A stretch of 64,000 nucleotides of DNA from Methanomicrobium sp. W14. GTDB taxonomy: Archaea; Halobacteriota; Methanomicrobia; Methanomicrobiales; Methanomicrobiaceae. The position numbers and the translations under genes are program-made. The notes beneath the pieces are model-generated. The model saw only the letters and a list, made by a program, of their open reading frames with translations. It ran no database searches and had not been told where the DNA came from. Below, piece by piece: positions 17,030 through 25,742 of the stretch (position 1 is the first letter of the stretch; the number at the start of each line of letters is the position of its first letter). The stretch lies in contig NZ_JAGGMM010000001.1 in the NCBI RefSeq assembly GCF_017875315.1, positions 1,051,847-1,115,846 of the forward strand, read 5' to 3'.

Positions 17030-18301
17030 TCACCCGTAAAATGTGCTGTAGGTTATATCATCCCATGACGCATCCGAATAGAACACTGTTGCATAACGTG
17101 AGTCAACATATCCCGTGTCACCGGGGTAGTTGCCTGACATTTCAAGTCTCAGCCAGTATCCCCTATCGCCATCCGATTCTATATCAGACGTATAGGGAAT
17201 ATTTCTCAGCGTCCGAACCTCTGTCGAACCGGGATTATAATCTCCATATCTCATCTCTATATACATAATCTGAAACTCTATCTCATTTGTATCAGGCGCC
17301 ATCAAAAGGTATTCTATAAGTTTCGGGTACTGGTAGCAGATATCTGCATATTTGTCGGGATTGTTCATAATCAGTTCCAGAGGTCTGACATAATACCAGC
17401 AGGAATCGGAATTTTTGTTTCCGGTTTTGTTCTCACTTATTTCCAGCTCGGAAGTATAATTCCCAAAGAAATTTTCATCGTCACCGAAGATCATTCCAAG
17501 AAAATTTCCATACAGCTCTCCTACGTCCTCACCGTAAAGTTCACTTTCGCGTTTCAGATTTTCCAGTGTTTTTGAAGATGGAACGCCGTTATTCTGGCAG
17601 ATTGCCCCATATTTGTATTTAAATATATTAATACCATACGGGTCATTTGAAAAAGCAAAAGGATAAGCCTCTTTTATCATGGACAGCGCTGTCGTATTTA
17701 TCATCGGAGTATTGTAGTTTTCAGTATCCCCCAGATAGAGTTCCGCATAAGCATGATCCCCTCCGTTCTGGCTCTGTGCAAGTTTTATCCTGGCCTGTCC
17801 ACCCACTGCTTTTATAAGCGATGCTACAAGAACGGCAAAGTCATTTGAATCACCTGTAAGCCCTTTGTTTATAGAAGAGCTTGCAGGAGTAACGTCCCAG
17901 ATACCGTATTTCTGATATTCATATGTCCAGTCGGAAACCGAATTGTCCCAGATATCGCACGCCTGTGCAATCGTAAAATCACCGCTGTTCTCCTTTGAGA
18001 CATAACCGGCTGCAAAATTTCTTGTAGTGGGCTCATAATAATCCATAGCCGAGGAGATTCTGCTTGCAAGCGTCCATTTTCTGTTTTCCTTTGAGTAAAG
18101 GTCCGCAACGGTGTAATTAACGGGAGAAACAGGTGAAAAAGCAGATTCGTTGTCCAGGTACCCAGAATTATGGGTGCCCTGAGCCACATTCTGTCCGCCT
18201 GAAGAGTCCGTAAAAAAACCCGGCTTCATTACAAAGGCTATAATGACCACTATCACCACAGCTCCAATTAAAGACAACAGATCATAATAGCGTGAATTCA
18301 T
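17030..18301 (-). CDS. Secreted transglutaminase-like protein with Ser in place of catalytic Cys
   Basis: A 423-residue paralogue of the next gene, with a membrane anchor at about 8-26. The core repeats the same layout (FTIAQACDIWDNS near 125, SLIKAVGGQARIKLAQ, GDHAYAELYLGD near 185). The catalytic position reads LTGDSNDFAVL, where serine, encoded by TCA, replaces cysteine. Two base changes separate TCA from a Cys codon, so this is not a single sequencing error. About 200 further residues follow the core with Tyr/Asn-rich sequence. It may bind rather than cleave its target, or use serine. Confidence 0.75.
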   Translation of the reverse strand: MNSRYYDLLSLIGAVVIVVIIAFVMKPGFFTDSSGGQNVAQGTHNSGYLDNESAFSPVSPVNYTVADLYSKENRKWTLASRISSAMDYYEPTTRNFAAGYVSKENSGDFTIAQACDIWDNSVSDWTYEYQKYGIWDVTPASSSINKGLTGDSNDFAVLVASLIKAVGGQARIKLAQSQNGGDHAYAELYLGDTENYNTPMINTTALSMIKEAYPFAFSNDPYGINIFKYKYGAICQNNGVPSSKTLENLKRESELYGEDVGELYGNFLGMIFGDDENFFGNYTSELEISENKTGNKNSDSCWYYVRPLELIMNNPDKYADICYQYPKLIEYLLMAPDTNEIEFQIMYIEMRYGDYNPGSTEVRTLRNIPYTSDIESDGDRGYWLRLEMSGNYPGDTGYVDSRYATVFYSDASWDDITYSTFYG

Positions 18302-18408
18302 CCTTTACCCGGAAATGATTTTCTTTAAAAAAATAATTGTTTTTCTATTTATAAATTATAATCGAAATAGACAGGGGTTTATTTCAGGTGAAATGCAATA
18401 ATGCACAA

Positions 18409-18951
18409 TCATTCTGAAAATTTATACAGGTTCAGATCTTCTTTGCATTTCCCGCAGAGAGTCTTCTTTTTCCTGTCAAGTTCATCAAGAGTCTGTGGAA
18501 AAAACATAATGCATTCCGGATTTTCACAGTGATCAAGACCCATGCAGTGACACAATTCATGCGTTCCCTCCTTGACAAGCCTGTCCATTAAATCCTCGTC
18601 ACGGTCAGTCCTCCCGTACCAGCTGTTTTTAAGCCTTGCAGCGGATACGATTGACACGTTGACACCGGGCCTTGAAAGTCCGAATACAAAATCCCTGCCA
18701 CGGATGTAGAGGTCTTTGCCGGTCACAATAAGTATAGAGTCCGCGCATCCCATCCTGCGGGTATAAAAGTCCTGCATGTCCCCAAGAATTCTGCTCGCAT
18801 CGTTCTGATTTCTCGACCTGTCATAACCCCTGAGCAGAACAGGATTTTCCCTGGCAAAAACAGGCATATCAATGATATTCGAGATCATTCTTACAACAGG
18901 CTGCTGAAGACCGAGGGGTACATCATTATCCCAAAAAATAAGGACACTCAT
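18409..18951 (-). CDS. amzA: Archaemetzincin metalloprotease
   Basis: A 180-residue zinc protease of the archaemetzincin family, presumed cytosolic peptidase. The full signature is present near residue 130: HELCHCMGLDHC, followed by ENPECIM and a late CGKC, matching the family consensus in which HExxHxxGxxH is joined to a four-cysteine second zinc site. Its physiological substrate is unknown in archaea. The gene is divergent from the UPF0146 gene with only 18 bases between the two start codons, so each promoter must lie in the other's 5' coding region. Confidence 0.92.
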   Translation of the reverse strand: MSVLIFWDNDVPLGLQQPVVRMISNIIDMPVFARENPVLLRGYDRSRNQNDASRILGDMQDFYTRRMGCADSILIVTGKDLYIRGRDFVFGLSRPGVNVSIVSAARLKNSWYGRTDRDEDLMDRLVKEGTHELCHCMGLDHCENPECIMFFPQTLDELDRKKKTLCGKCKEDLNLYKFSE

Positions 18952-18969
18952 TTATGAATAAATTAGGTG

Positions 18970-19374
18970 ATGGAGAGGCATAATTGTATTGAAGAGACCG
19001 TATTCAGATATCTTATGAAATACCCGAAAAACATCAGGTTTGTCGAAGTTGGCATTGGAAAAAATCCTTACATAGCGCAGAACCTCAAAAAATACGGATA
19101 CCGGATAAAGGCTACCGACATCAAAAGAAAATCGGAGGAATACGGTGTGGAATTCACTGAAGACGATATTTTTGACCCGGATTTGAATATATACTCAGGT
19201 TCTGATGTCATATACTCTGTCAGACCCGGCATTGAAATGGTCCCGGCACTTATATCAACTGCAAAAAAAAGCGGCTGTGAACTTATCGTATACCACCTGG
19301 GTGACGAAGTCTACAAAGATGGAGGCAGGGTTACAGACTGCGGGGTAATCCTTCACAGGTATTACATTCCATAA
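18970..19374 (+). CDS. UPF0146 family protein
   Basis: A 134-residue archaeal protein of the UPF0146 family. FVEVGIGKNPYIAQNLKKYGYRIKATDIK (residues about 23-50) resembles the glycine-rich first loop and acidic strand of a SAM-dependent methyltransferase, and DVIYSVRPGIEMVPALISTAKKSGCELIVYHLGDE continues a Rossmann fold. The protein is too short for a whole methyltransferase, and function is unknown. ATG at 18970 is used; GTG at 18967 is also in frame. Both lie in or directly after GGTGATGGAGAGG, so a leaderless or very short-leader message is likely. Confidence 0.75.
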   Translation: MERHNCIEETVFRYLMKYPKNIRFVEVGIGKNPYIAQNLKKYGYRIKATDIKRKSEEYGVEFTEDDIFDPDLNIYSGSDVIYSVRPGIEMVPALISTAKKSGCELIVYHLGDEVYKDGGRVTDCGVILHRYYIP

Positions 19375-19526
19375 CCGTTAACGCCTTTCAGCCAGATTAA
19401 TACCGCAAAACAGCCTGAAAACCCAAAAAATACAGCCAAAGAATAAAATAACAGAATTCGGGAATTCCGGAAACATTTTTTTTGAAAATCTGAAAACTAA
19501 AAATTATAGTTAAAATGTATTCGTTT

Positions 19527-20957
19527 TTAAAAGGAGAACAATGTGGACTGGGTCTGAGAGGACTTTTTCTCCCCTGCATCCAAAGAAGCTGACATTTCCT
19601 TTTCAGAAGAGTCCGGGGAATTCTCCTGCGCCTTCAAATCCGTATTATTTGCCTTACCGCCCGGTTCTTTCTCCTTAATCTTTGATTTTTTAGTCTTTTT
19701 CTCGGCCTCCCTCTCCTCTTTTTTTACCTGTTTTATGATATCGGAGGACTTTTTTTTGTCATGTATTAAAAAATCAAGCTCGTCTCTGTCAAGCGAAAGC
19801 TCCTTTGCAAAAGAAAACGCGGAAATGTCGGCAAGAACAGATACGGGCTTTACGTATTCGTCACGCAGCGTATCTTCAGGGATATGAAATGTCGCCGACA
19901 GCTTGTTTAAAACAGACTGTCTCAGCTGTTTCTGTTTTTTTGCGCCTGACATCCTTCCCCACCTTGAAGGAGGCATTATCCTTGAAGAAACACCCTGACC
20001 GCCCACTGCACACGAGGTTCCGAGGACCATAACAGAAGTAGCATACCTCCACAGAGTGTAATACTGCCTTTTGTATGTCCTGCCTATGAAATCATCTGAA
20101 AAAGAGAGATGTCCATACGCCCTGGAGCGGCTGGCATCATCCTTAACCTGATGCAAAGACCCCTCTATCCACTGTTCTATCGTATCAGGAGTATCTGATA
20201 GCTCATACGACATCTCCATAAGCCTCCTGTCATCCTTTCCATGAAGGATTCCGCCAACAAGCTCAAATATAGTTGCTCTCTCGTCTTTTCCGGCTGTACT
20301 CACGGAATCCGGGGTAAGATTCTTTGTTCCCGCCCCTGCCGCAAAAAGCATATTGACAGCTGACCTCATATCCCCGGCGGAACTTTCGGAAATTTTCGTC
20401 AGTGCCTCGTCGCTGCATACCTTCTTTTCAGCAGAGCATATGTATTTCAGGTGCGAAAATATGCTTCTTGACTGAAGGGCCCGGAACTGGACAGGCTCGC
20501 ATAAAGCCTTCAGCTCTCTTGCAACACCATAGAGATCATTTGCAATCAGAATTATAGGCTGGCGTGAATTTTTTATCACGTCCATAATTGCACGCGCTCC
20601 CCCCCTGTCGGCCGTGCCGTGAAGGTTGTCAGCCTCATCAAGCAGGAGAAGCTTTCTAAAAGACCCCGTCAGGCTCATTGTTGTGGCCGTAGAGCCCGCA
20701 ATTCTTTCAATTACCCCCTTCGTCCTCTGATCACTTGCGTTAAGCTCAACGACCTCCCAGTTCATGTCGCTTGCAAGGGCATAAGCGGATGATGTCTTTC
20801 CTATTCCGGGTTTTCCGTATATCAGAAGAGGCGGGCTTCCTACCCTCCAGTTTTTCGCCCATTCCGCCATCTGCCTTACAGCCTGTTTGTTTCCGACGAT
20901 TTCCCCAAGCGTTTTGGGCCTGTATTTTTCTACCCAGTCTTTCATGGCACCTGTCAT
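19527..20957 (-). CDS. rfcL: Replication factor C large subunit
   Basis: RfcL joins four small subunits to load the PCNA clamp onto primed DNA. The AAA+ core occupies about 1-330: WVEKYRPKTLGEIVG at residue 8, Walker A GKPGIGKTSS near 48, Walker B LLLLDEADN near 103 and the sensor segment IILIANDLYG. The last 70 residues are highly charged (Lys/Glu) and end in QSTLFSF, a PCNA-interacting PIP-box. The 476-residue length is normal. It is transcribed alone, convergent with the UPF0146 gene. Confidence 0.95.
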   Translation of the reverse strand: MTGAMKDWVEKYRPKTLGEIVGNKQAVRQMAEWAKNWRVGSPPLLIYGKPGIGKTSSAYALASDMNWEVVELNASDQRTKGVIERIAGSTATTMSLTGSFRKLLLLDEADNLHGTADRGGARAIMDVIKNSRQPIILIANDLYGVARELKALCEPVQFRALQSRSIFSHLKYICSAEKKVCSDEALTKISESSAGDMRSAVNMLFAAGAGTKNLTPDSVSTAGKDERATIFELVGGILHGKDDRRLMEMSYELSDTPDTIEQWIEGSLHQVKDDASRSRAYGHLSFSDDFIGRTYKRQYYTLWRYATSVMVLGTSCAVGGQGVSSRIMPPSRWGRMSGAKKQKQLRQSVLNKLSATFHIPEDTLRDEYVKPVSVLADISAFSFAKELSLDRDELDFLIHDKKKSSDIIKQVKKEEREAEKKTKKSKIKEKEPGGKANNTDLKAQENSPDSSEKEMSASLDAGEKKSSQTQSTLFSF

Positions 20958-21213
20958 ATTTTATTTGTTACCAGAAAGTAATCTAATGAACGGTATAAAT
21001 TCTATGCAGTAGATACTTGTAAAGAAAAAAAGAGTTAAATAGGAAATATTAAGTGGTTCGCACCTGTTTAAACCCCTGAAATTACATATCCTAAACGCTA
21101 AAAGTTCTGGCTGATTTCAGAATATTTTTCAGGCCGGCCTCTTCCGGGACAAAAGCGTCCAGATTATATTTTAGTATATACAAAACCAAAAAAGTAGTTT
21201 AGTTGGTGTTATT

Positions 21214-22203
21214 GTGGAGGAAAACTGTTCCACAGAGTTGATTGCAAAAGCAGTCAGGGAATATGCAGGCGTTACCAGAAAGCACGCAATAGGTGAGATT
21301 ATTCGCTGTCTCAGGCTTGATACAGATGATGTTTTAGTCTCGTTCGGGGAGGACGCCGCGCTTATCAAAAACAATGATGACGGAATACTTCTTGCCGCGG
21401 ACGGCATATGGAGCATGCTTATGGAGGCAGACCCGTTCTGGGCCGGTTTCTGCTCGGTACTTGTAAACGTCCACGATATTGCGGCCATGGGAGGAAGGCC
21501 CCTTGCAATGGTGGACATACTCTCGGTCCACAGCGAAAAAATCTGCCACGAAGTCCTCCGCGGGATGTCGGACGCCTGCAGGAAATTCAACGTACCGATA
21601 GTAGGCGGCCATTTGCACCCCGATTCAGAGTTTTCCGCTGTAGACGTTGCTATAATGGGAATCGTAAAGACTGAGAACGCAATATTCTCCCACACTGCAA
21701 AACCCGGCGACAGGGTTATCGCAGCAATTGATCTTAAGGGGAGAGTTCATCCTTCGTGCGCACTTAACTGGGATTCCGCTACAATCAGAAGCGACGAAGA
21801 GGTCAGAAATCAGATAAAGGTAATGCAGAAGCTTGGAGAAAAGCACCTCCTGACAGCGGGAAAAGACATAAGCAACCCGGGAATTATAGGAACACTTGGG
21901 ATGCTTCTTGAAACAAGCGAGGCAGGTGCCGAGATAGACCTTGGAAAAATACCTGTTCCAAACCTTTCTGAGATTGGAATTCCTTTTTCCCAGTGGGTCA
22001 GAATGTACCCGGGAATGGGTTTTATAGTAACAGCCGAAGAGAAGAACGTGCCTGAAGTCCTTGCAATGTTTGAGGGTGCAAATATGACTGCGTCAGACAT
22101 AGGCTCTGTCAACAGCAGTGAAAATCTCACGATAAAATACAACAAAAAAGAGAGTTCTGTTTTTGATCTCACGAAAGAAGGCATAATGTGCCTTTTTGAA
22201 TAA
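21214..22203 (+). CDS. Methanogenesis marker protein 2 (AIR synthase/ThiL-like)
   Basis: A 329-residue protein of the PurM/ThiL/SelD ATP-binding superfamily and close to methanogenesis marker 2, conserved only in methanogens and relatives. Motifs are VSFGEDAALI near 42, the LAADGIWSMLMEADPFWAGFCSVLVNVHDIAAMGGRPLAMV region near 55-95, and VGGHLHPDS near 125. By family logic it phosphorylates or activates a small molecule; the substrate is unknown. GTG at 21214 follows GGTG closely. The next gene, mtxX, starts 18 bases downstream. Confidence 0.88.
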   Translation: MEENCSTELIAKAVREYAGVTRKHAIGEIIRCLRLDTDDVLVSFGEDAALIKNNDDGILLAADGIWSMLMEADPFWAGFCSVLVNVHDIAAMGGRPLAMVDILSVHSEKICHEVLRGMSDACRKFNVPIVGGHLHPDSEFSAVDVAIMGIVKTENAIFSHTAKPGDRVIAAIDLKGRVHPSCALNWDSATIRSDEEVRNQIKVMQKLGEKHLLTAGKDISNPGIIGTLGMLLETSEAGAEIDLGKIPVPNLSEIGIPFSQWVRMYPGMGFIVTAEEKNVPEVLAMFEGANMTASDIGSVNSSENLTIKYNKKESSVFDLTKEGIMCLFE

Positions 22204-22221
22204 TTTTTCCGGTGCTAAACA

Positions 22222-22965
22222 ATGATTATCGGAATCGGCGCGGATAAGAACATACAGAAAATTCATGACAGCCTTGAAAAAATAAAAGGAAAGGCGGAAT
22301 ATGTTATTTTTTCGGCCTGCATGCCTGATAAAATATTTCCCGGAGTCTGTTACTCGGTCTCTCCAAACCCCTGTACAGACATAATAAAAGCCCTTTATTC
22401 CGGAAAAATCGATGCAGCTGTAAGGGGGACTCTTCCTGCAAACATCACGCTGAAAGCCCTGAAAGAGGCTTCTGGCGTATCCTCACTGAGAAGGGTAGCT
22501 TTTTTGCAGACAGCAAAAGGAACAAGGTTTCTGCTCGCACCTGTAGGCGTTGACGAAGGCTGGACTATTGAGGAAAAAATTGAGTTTATCAGGGCGTCAA
22601 GGCCGCTTGCAAAAAAAGCAGGGATAAATCCGAAGACCGCAGTCCTCTCAGGAGGACGGACAGGAGACCTTGGGCGCCACAAAATCGTCGACAGGACAAT
22701 ACATGACGCAGATACTGTTGCAGAACTCACGGGCTCGGACAACTGTGAGGTTATGATTGAGGACGCGGTAAAAGGACACGGCATAGTTATAGCGCCTGAC
22801 GGAATATCCGGAAACCTCATTTTCCGCACGCTGTGCCTGCTCGGGGAGGGGGAGGCACATGGAGCACCGGTGGTAAATATCGGCAAAATATTCGTGGATA
22901 CATCGCGCGCCGGCAGCGATTATTCCAATGCCGTTTTACTCGCTATTTCTCTGGCAAAAAACTAA
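22222..22965 (+). CDS. mtxX: Methanogenesis marker protein 4 (MtxX)
   Basis: A 247-residue protein of the MtxX/Mmp4 family, related in fold to phosphate acetyl/butyryl transferases. The C-terminal half shows AVLSGGRTGDLGRHKIVDRTIHDA near 133 and EDAVKGHGIVIAPDGISGNLIFRTL near 180, typical of the Pta-like ligand site. The family is a methanogen marker of unknown activity. It forms a two-gene operon with the mmp2-type gene, suggesting the two act in one uncharacterised cofactor or enzyme-maturation step. Confidence 0.88.
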   Translation: MIIGIGADKNIQKIHDSLEKIKGKAEYVIFSACMPDKIFPGVCYSVSPNPCTDIIKALYSGKIDAAVRGTLPANITLKALKEASGVSSLRRVAFLQTAKGTRFLLAPVGVDEGWTIEEKIEFIRASRPLAKKAGINPKTAVLSGGRTGDLGRHKIVDRTIHDADTVAELTGSDNCEVMIEDAVKGHGIVIAPDGISGNLIFRTLCLLGEGEAHGAPVVNIGKIFVDTSRAGSDYSNAVLLAISLAKN

Positions 22966-23114
22966 AAACCAAGATATATTGATATTTTTAGAAAATATCT
23001 GATTTAATGGCGTTATTTTTTCAGAGACAAGCACCACTCCAAAATGACAAAAAAATGATATAATCAATTAGATATCTGTTTTGGAAGTAAAAAAGGGATT
23101 AAAATCCCAAAAAG

Positions 23115-23150
23115 TATTTATATTCACCGATATACTTTCATTTGAGGTGG
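23115..23150 (+). promoter_or_regulatory. TATA box and ribosome binding site of histone gene
   Basis: TATTTATATT at 23115-23124 is a good archaeal TATA box. GAGGTGG at 23144-23150 is a strong ribosome binding site seven bases before the ATG. With initiation about 25 bases after the box, the leader would be very short and begin at or near the ribosome site. Confidence 0.55.
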
Positions 23151-23157
23151 AATTGAA

Positions 23158-23364
23158 ATGGCAAATGATCTACCAATTGCAGCAGTCGTAAGGATTGCAA
23201 AGAAGAACGGTGCTGAGAGAGTAGGCAGCGATGCTGCTCAGGCAATAGTTGATGCAGCAGAGGACTACATTGCAAAACTCACAAAAGAGGCAAGCAAGTA
23301 TGCACTCCATGCAGGCAGAAAGACAATCAAAAAGGAAGATGTTGACATGGCGGTTAACGCCTGA
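23158..23364 (+). CDS. Archaeal histone
   Basis: A 68-residue histone-fold protein of the HMf type that dimerises and wraps DNA. DLPIAAVVRIAKKNGAERVG at the start is helix 1 and loop L1, EDYIAKLTKEASKYALHAGRKTIK the long central helix with L2, and EDVDMAVN the last helix. The Arg in AERV and Thr/Lys in RKTIKKEDV sit where DNA contacts occur. It has no N- or C-terminal tail. It is a single-gene unit with a strong promoter and ribosome site, as expected for an abundant protein. Confidence 0.97.
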   Translation: MANDLPIAAVVRIAKKNGAERVGSDAAQAIVDAAEDYIAKLTKEASKYALHAGRKTIKKEDVDMAVNA

Positions 23365-23549
23365 AATTTTCTTCTTTTGAAAAACTCTAAGTTAAAGCAA
23401 TCTGTTTCTAAAATTTTAAAGCGGACACAAAGTCTGTAGCAGTCCGTTACGGGCTGTTTTGAAAAATATCCATTATAACAGCTAAAAGGCTAAATATTCC
23501 AAAACCCGGCCGGGATAATGCTATCAAAGGTTAAAAATGGTTTAAAATT

Positions 23550-24122
23550 TTATAGTGAGCCTTTTGTGCTTGGTATACCCTTACCCGGGTCTACATGTGA
23601 AGCCTTTGAAAGACAGACCCCGAAAGCCTTGAAGAGGGCCTCGCACATATGGTGGTCGTCTCTTCCTGAGAATGAAAGATGAGCGGTTATTTTTGCATTT
23701 AAACAAAGGCTGTAGAAAAAATGCTCTACGAGAGAGTTGGGAAAAGGAAGACCTCCCGAAAATTCTCCGTTCATCACAAGGTAAGGGCGACCGCCAAGGT
23801 CAAGCGTTGCAGTCGCAATCGCCTCGTCCATCGGGACGGAGGTATGATAAAACCTTTCTATGCCCTTTTTGTCACCGAGAGCACCGTCTATCGTCTGACC
23901 GAGCACAATCCCCACGTCCTCGACCGTGTGGTGCATATCAACTTCCAGATCCCCTCTGGCCTCTACCGTAAGGTCAAACCCTCCGTGCCTCCCCATTGCG
24001 TTGAGCATATGGTCCAGAAAAGGTATTTTCGTGTCGGAATTCACAATCCCCGAACCTTCGAGGAGGATGAACACACTTACGAAAGTTTCCTTTGTCTCTC
24101 TTGAAACCTCAAAACTTCTCAT
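23550..24122 (-). CDS. hisB: Imidazoleglycerol-phosphate dehydratase HisB
   Basis: HisB dehydrates imidazole glycerol phosphate to imidazole acetol phosphate in histidine synthesis. The 190-residue protein has the manganese-binding histidine motifs in both halves: PFLDHMLNAMGRHGGFDL near residue 34 and DMHHTVEDVGIVLG near 61, then FPNSLVEHFFYSL near 125 and RDDHHMCEALFKAFG near 153. It is the mono-functional archaeal form with no phosphatase domain. The gene overlaps hisA by four bases and is last in the mat-hisG-hisA-hisB run. Confidence 0.96.
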   Translation of the reverse strand: MRSFEVSRETKETFVSVFILLEGSGIVNSDTKIPFLDHMLNAMGRHGGFDLTVEARGDLEVDMHHTVEDVGIVLGQTIDGALGDKKGIERFYHTSVPMDEAIATATLDLGGRPYLVMNGEFSGGLPFPNSLVEHFFYSLCLNAKITAHLSFSGRDDHHMCEALFKAFGVCLSKASHVDPGKGIPSTKGSL

Positions 24123-24829
24123 CTGCAGATCTCCAGTGCGTCTTCAAGGGATATCCTGCCACTGTAAAGGGCGGAACCCAGTATTATACCATCAACACCC
24201 ATGCTTTTTAGTGTTGCTACATCAGAAGGCCCTGAGATGCCTCCTGCCGCTGTCACAGGGAGGTGAGTGTTCTCAATAAGCCTTCTTACAGGTCCTGCAT
24301 CAATTCCGTTCTGAAGGCCCTCTACATCGACGTTCGTAAAAAGAAGAGAGCCTGCACCAAGACTTTCAAACTTTTCAGCCCACTCAATGTAATCCCCGGC
24401 AGGCTCCTCCCATCCCCTGACGACAACCTGACCTTTCTTTGCATCCACACCTGCAACAACTGAATCTTTTCCGAACATGTCTGAAACCGCGGTTATCGAT
24501 TCAGGCTTCTCTATTGCAAGAGTCCCGAGAATAATCCTGTCGACACCTGTTTCAAGCCATGAAAAGGCGTCCCCAGTACTTCTTATGCCCCCGCCAAGCT
24601 GAACAAATACGCCAGTCTCTGAGATCAAATCTTTTATTAGCCCGGCGTTGACCCGGCTTTTCCCGAATGCACCGTCAAGATTTATCACGTGAAGTGCATC
24701 CGCACCCTTTGACAGCCATCTTTCTGCACACTCAAGAGGACTACCATAAACCGTTGCATTTTCACGCCTGCCCTGAACAAGCTGAACGCATTTGCCCCCG
24801 AGAATATCTACCGCAGGAAACACTTTCAT
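24119..24829 (-). CDS. hisA: Phosphoribosylformimino-5-aminoimidazole carboxamide ribotide isomerase HisA
   Basis: HisA catalyses the Amadori rearrangement of ProFAR to PRFAR. The 236-residue TIM barrel begins FPAVDILGGKCVQLVQG, with the catalytic Asp of the first strand at residue 8, and has VQLGGGIRS near 76, VAGVDAKKGQVVVRGWEE near 120 with the second catalytic Asp, and AAGGISGPSDV near 190, the phosphate loops. It lies five bases after hisG and overlaps hisB by four. Confidence 0.95.
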   Translation of the reverse strand: MKVFPAVDILGGKCVQLVQGRRENATVYGSPLECAERWLSKGADALHVINLDGAFGKSRVNAGLIKDLISETGVFVQLGGGIRSTGDAFSWLETGVDRIILGTLAIEKPESITAVSDMFGKDSVVAGVDAKKGQVVVRGWEEPAGDYIEWAEKFESLGAGSLLFTNVDVEGLQNGIDAGPVRRLIENTHLPVTAAGGISGPSDVATLKSMGVDGIILGSALYSGRISLEDALEICR

Positions 24830-24834
24830 GGTAT

Positions 24835-25719
24835 TTACCTGATCATCCTTTCAATCGGCACAACAAGGATGTCCTTTGCGCCTGCACGCTTTAAAGTACT
24901 CACAAGCGAATACAGGTGGTCTTCTGAGACTACCGCATGTACTGCAACCATGCTTTTGTCTGAGACTACATCCATAACCGTCGGGCCGGAGAGACCCGGA
25001 AGTACAGCCCTTACGTCATCAAGATAACTGCGCTCAACATTCATCATGAGATAGCGCTGACCCCTTGCGTGGATAACGCTGTCGATTGCAAGGCAGAACT
25101 CGTCAATTTTTTCATGGAATTTTTTGCGTGAACCGGGATTTCCTATAAGAATTGTCGTTGAGTCCAGAATTTCATCTACAATTCTCAGGTTGTTTGTGGC
25201 AAGGGTTGTCCCTGAAGATGTCAGGTCGACGATTGCATCTGCAATACCCAGGTACGGAGCCGCCTCGCATGCACCGCCAACCGGGACAAGAACGACATCT
25301 ACGCCAATTTCATCAAAGTATTTGCCACATATACCCGGAAACTCGGTTGCAACCTTCATACCCCCAAGCTGCTTTGACGATGTTATCCCGGAGTCTTCGG
25401 GGACTGCCAGGACAAGCCTTGCGTGACCTGATTTCAGGTCAAGTATCTCATCTACAACCGACCCCCTCTCAAGGACCATATCCCTTCCTGTTATGCCTAT
25501 ATCGGCAGCGCCGTTTGCAACATATTCCGGAATATCGGCAGGCCTTGCAAAAAGGACCTCTATATCAGGATCTGATGTCTTTGAGATAAGTCTGCGGGTT
25601 CTGCTGTTTTCAAGCTTCAGTCCCCCGGATTCAACCAGTTCGATGACAGGATCCGCAATTCTGCCCTTGTTTGGTATTGCAAGACGCAGAATACTCCTGT
25701 CTTTTGCATTTGGATTCAT
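24835..25719 (-). CDS. hisG: ATP phosphoribosyltransferase HisG, long form
   Basis: HisG joins PRPP and ATP in the first step of histidine synthesis and is feedback-inhibited by histidine. At 294 residues it is the long form: a two-lobed catalytic part (LRLAIPNKGRIADPV at 12, ADIGITGRDMVLE near 72, and the PRPP loop IVDLTSSGTTLATNNL near 160) followed from about 215 by the ACT-like regulatory domain, so no HisZ partner is needed. It begins 23 bases after mat. Confidence 0.95.
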   Translation of the reverse strand: MNPNAKDRSILRLAIPNKGRIADPVIELVESGGLKLENSRTRRLISKTSDPDIEVLFARPADIPEYVANGAADIGITGRDMVLERGSVVDEILDLKSGHARLVLAVPEDSGITSSKQLGGMKVATEFPGICGKYFDEIGVDVVLVPVGGACEAAPYLGIADAIVDLTSSGTTLATNNLRIVDEILDSTTILIGNPGSRKKFHEKIDEFCLAIDSVIHARGQRYLMMNVERSYLDDVRAVLPGLSGPTVMDVVSDKSMVAVHAVVSEDHLYSLVSTLKRAGAKDILVVPIERMIR

Positions 25720-25742
25720 TATTAAAATAGTATATATGTTTT

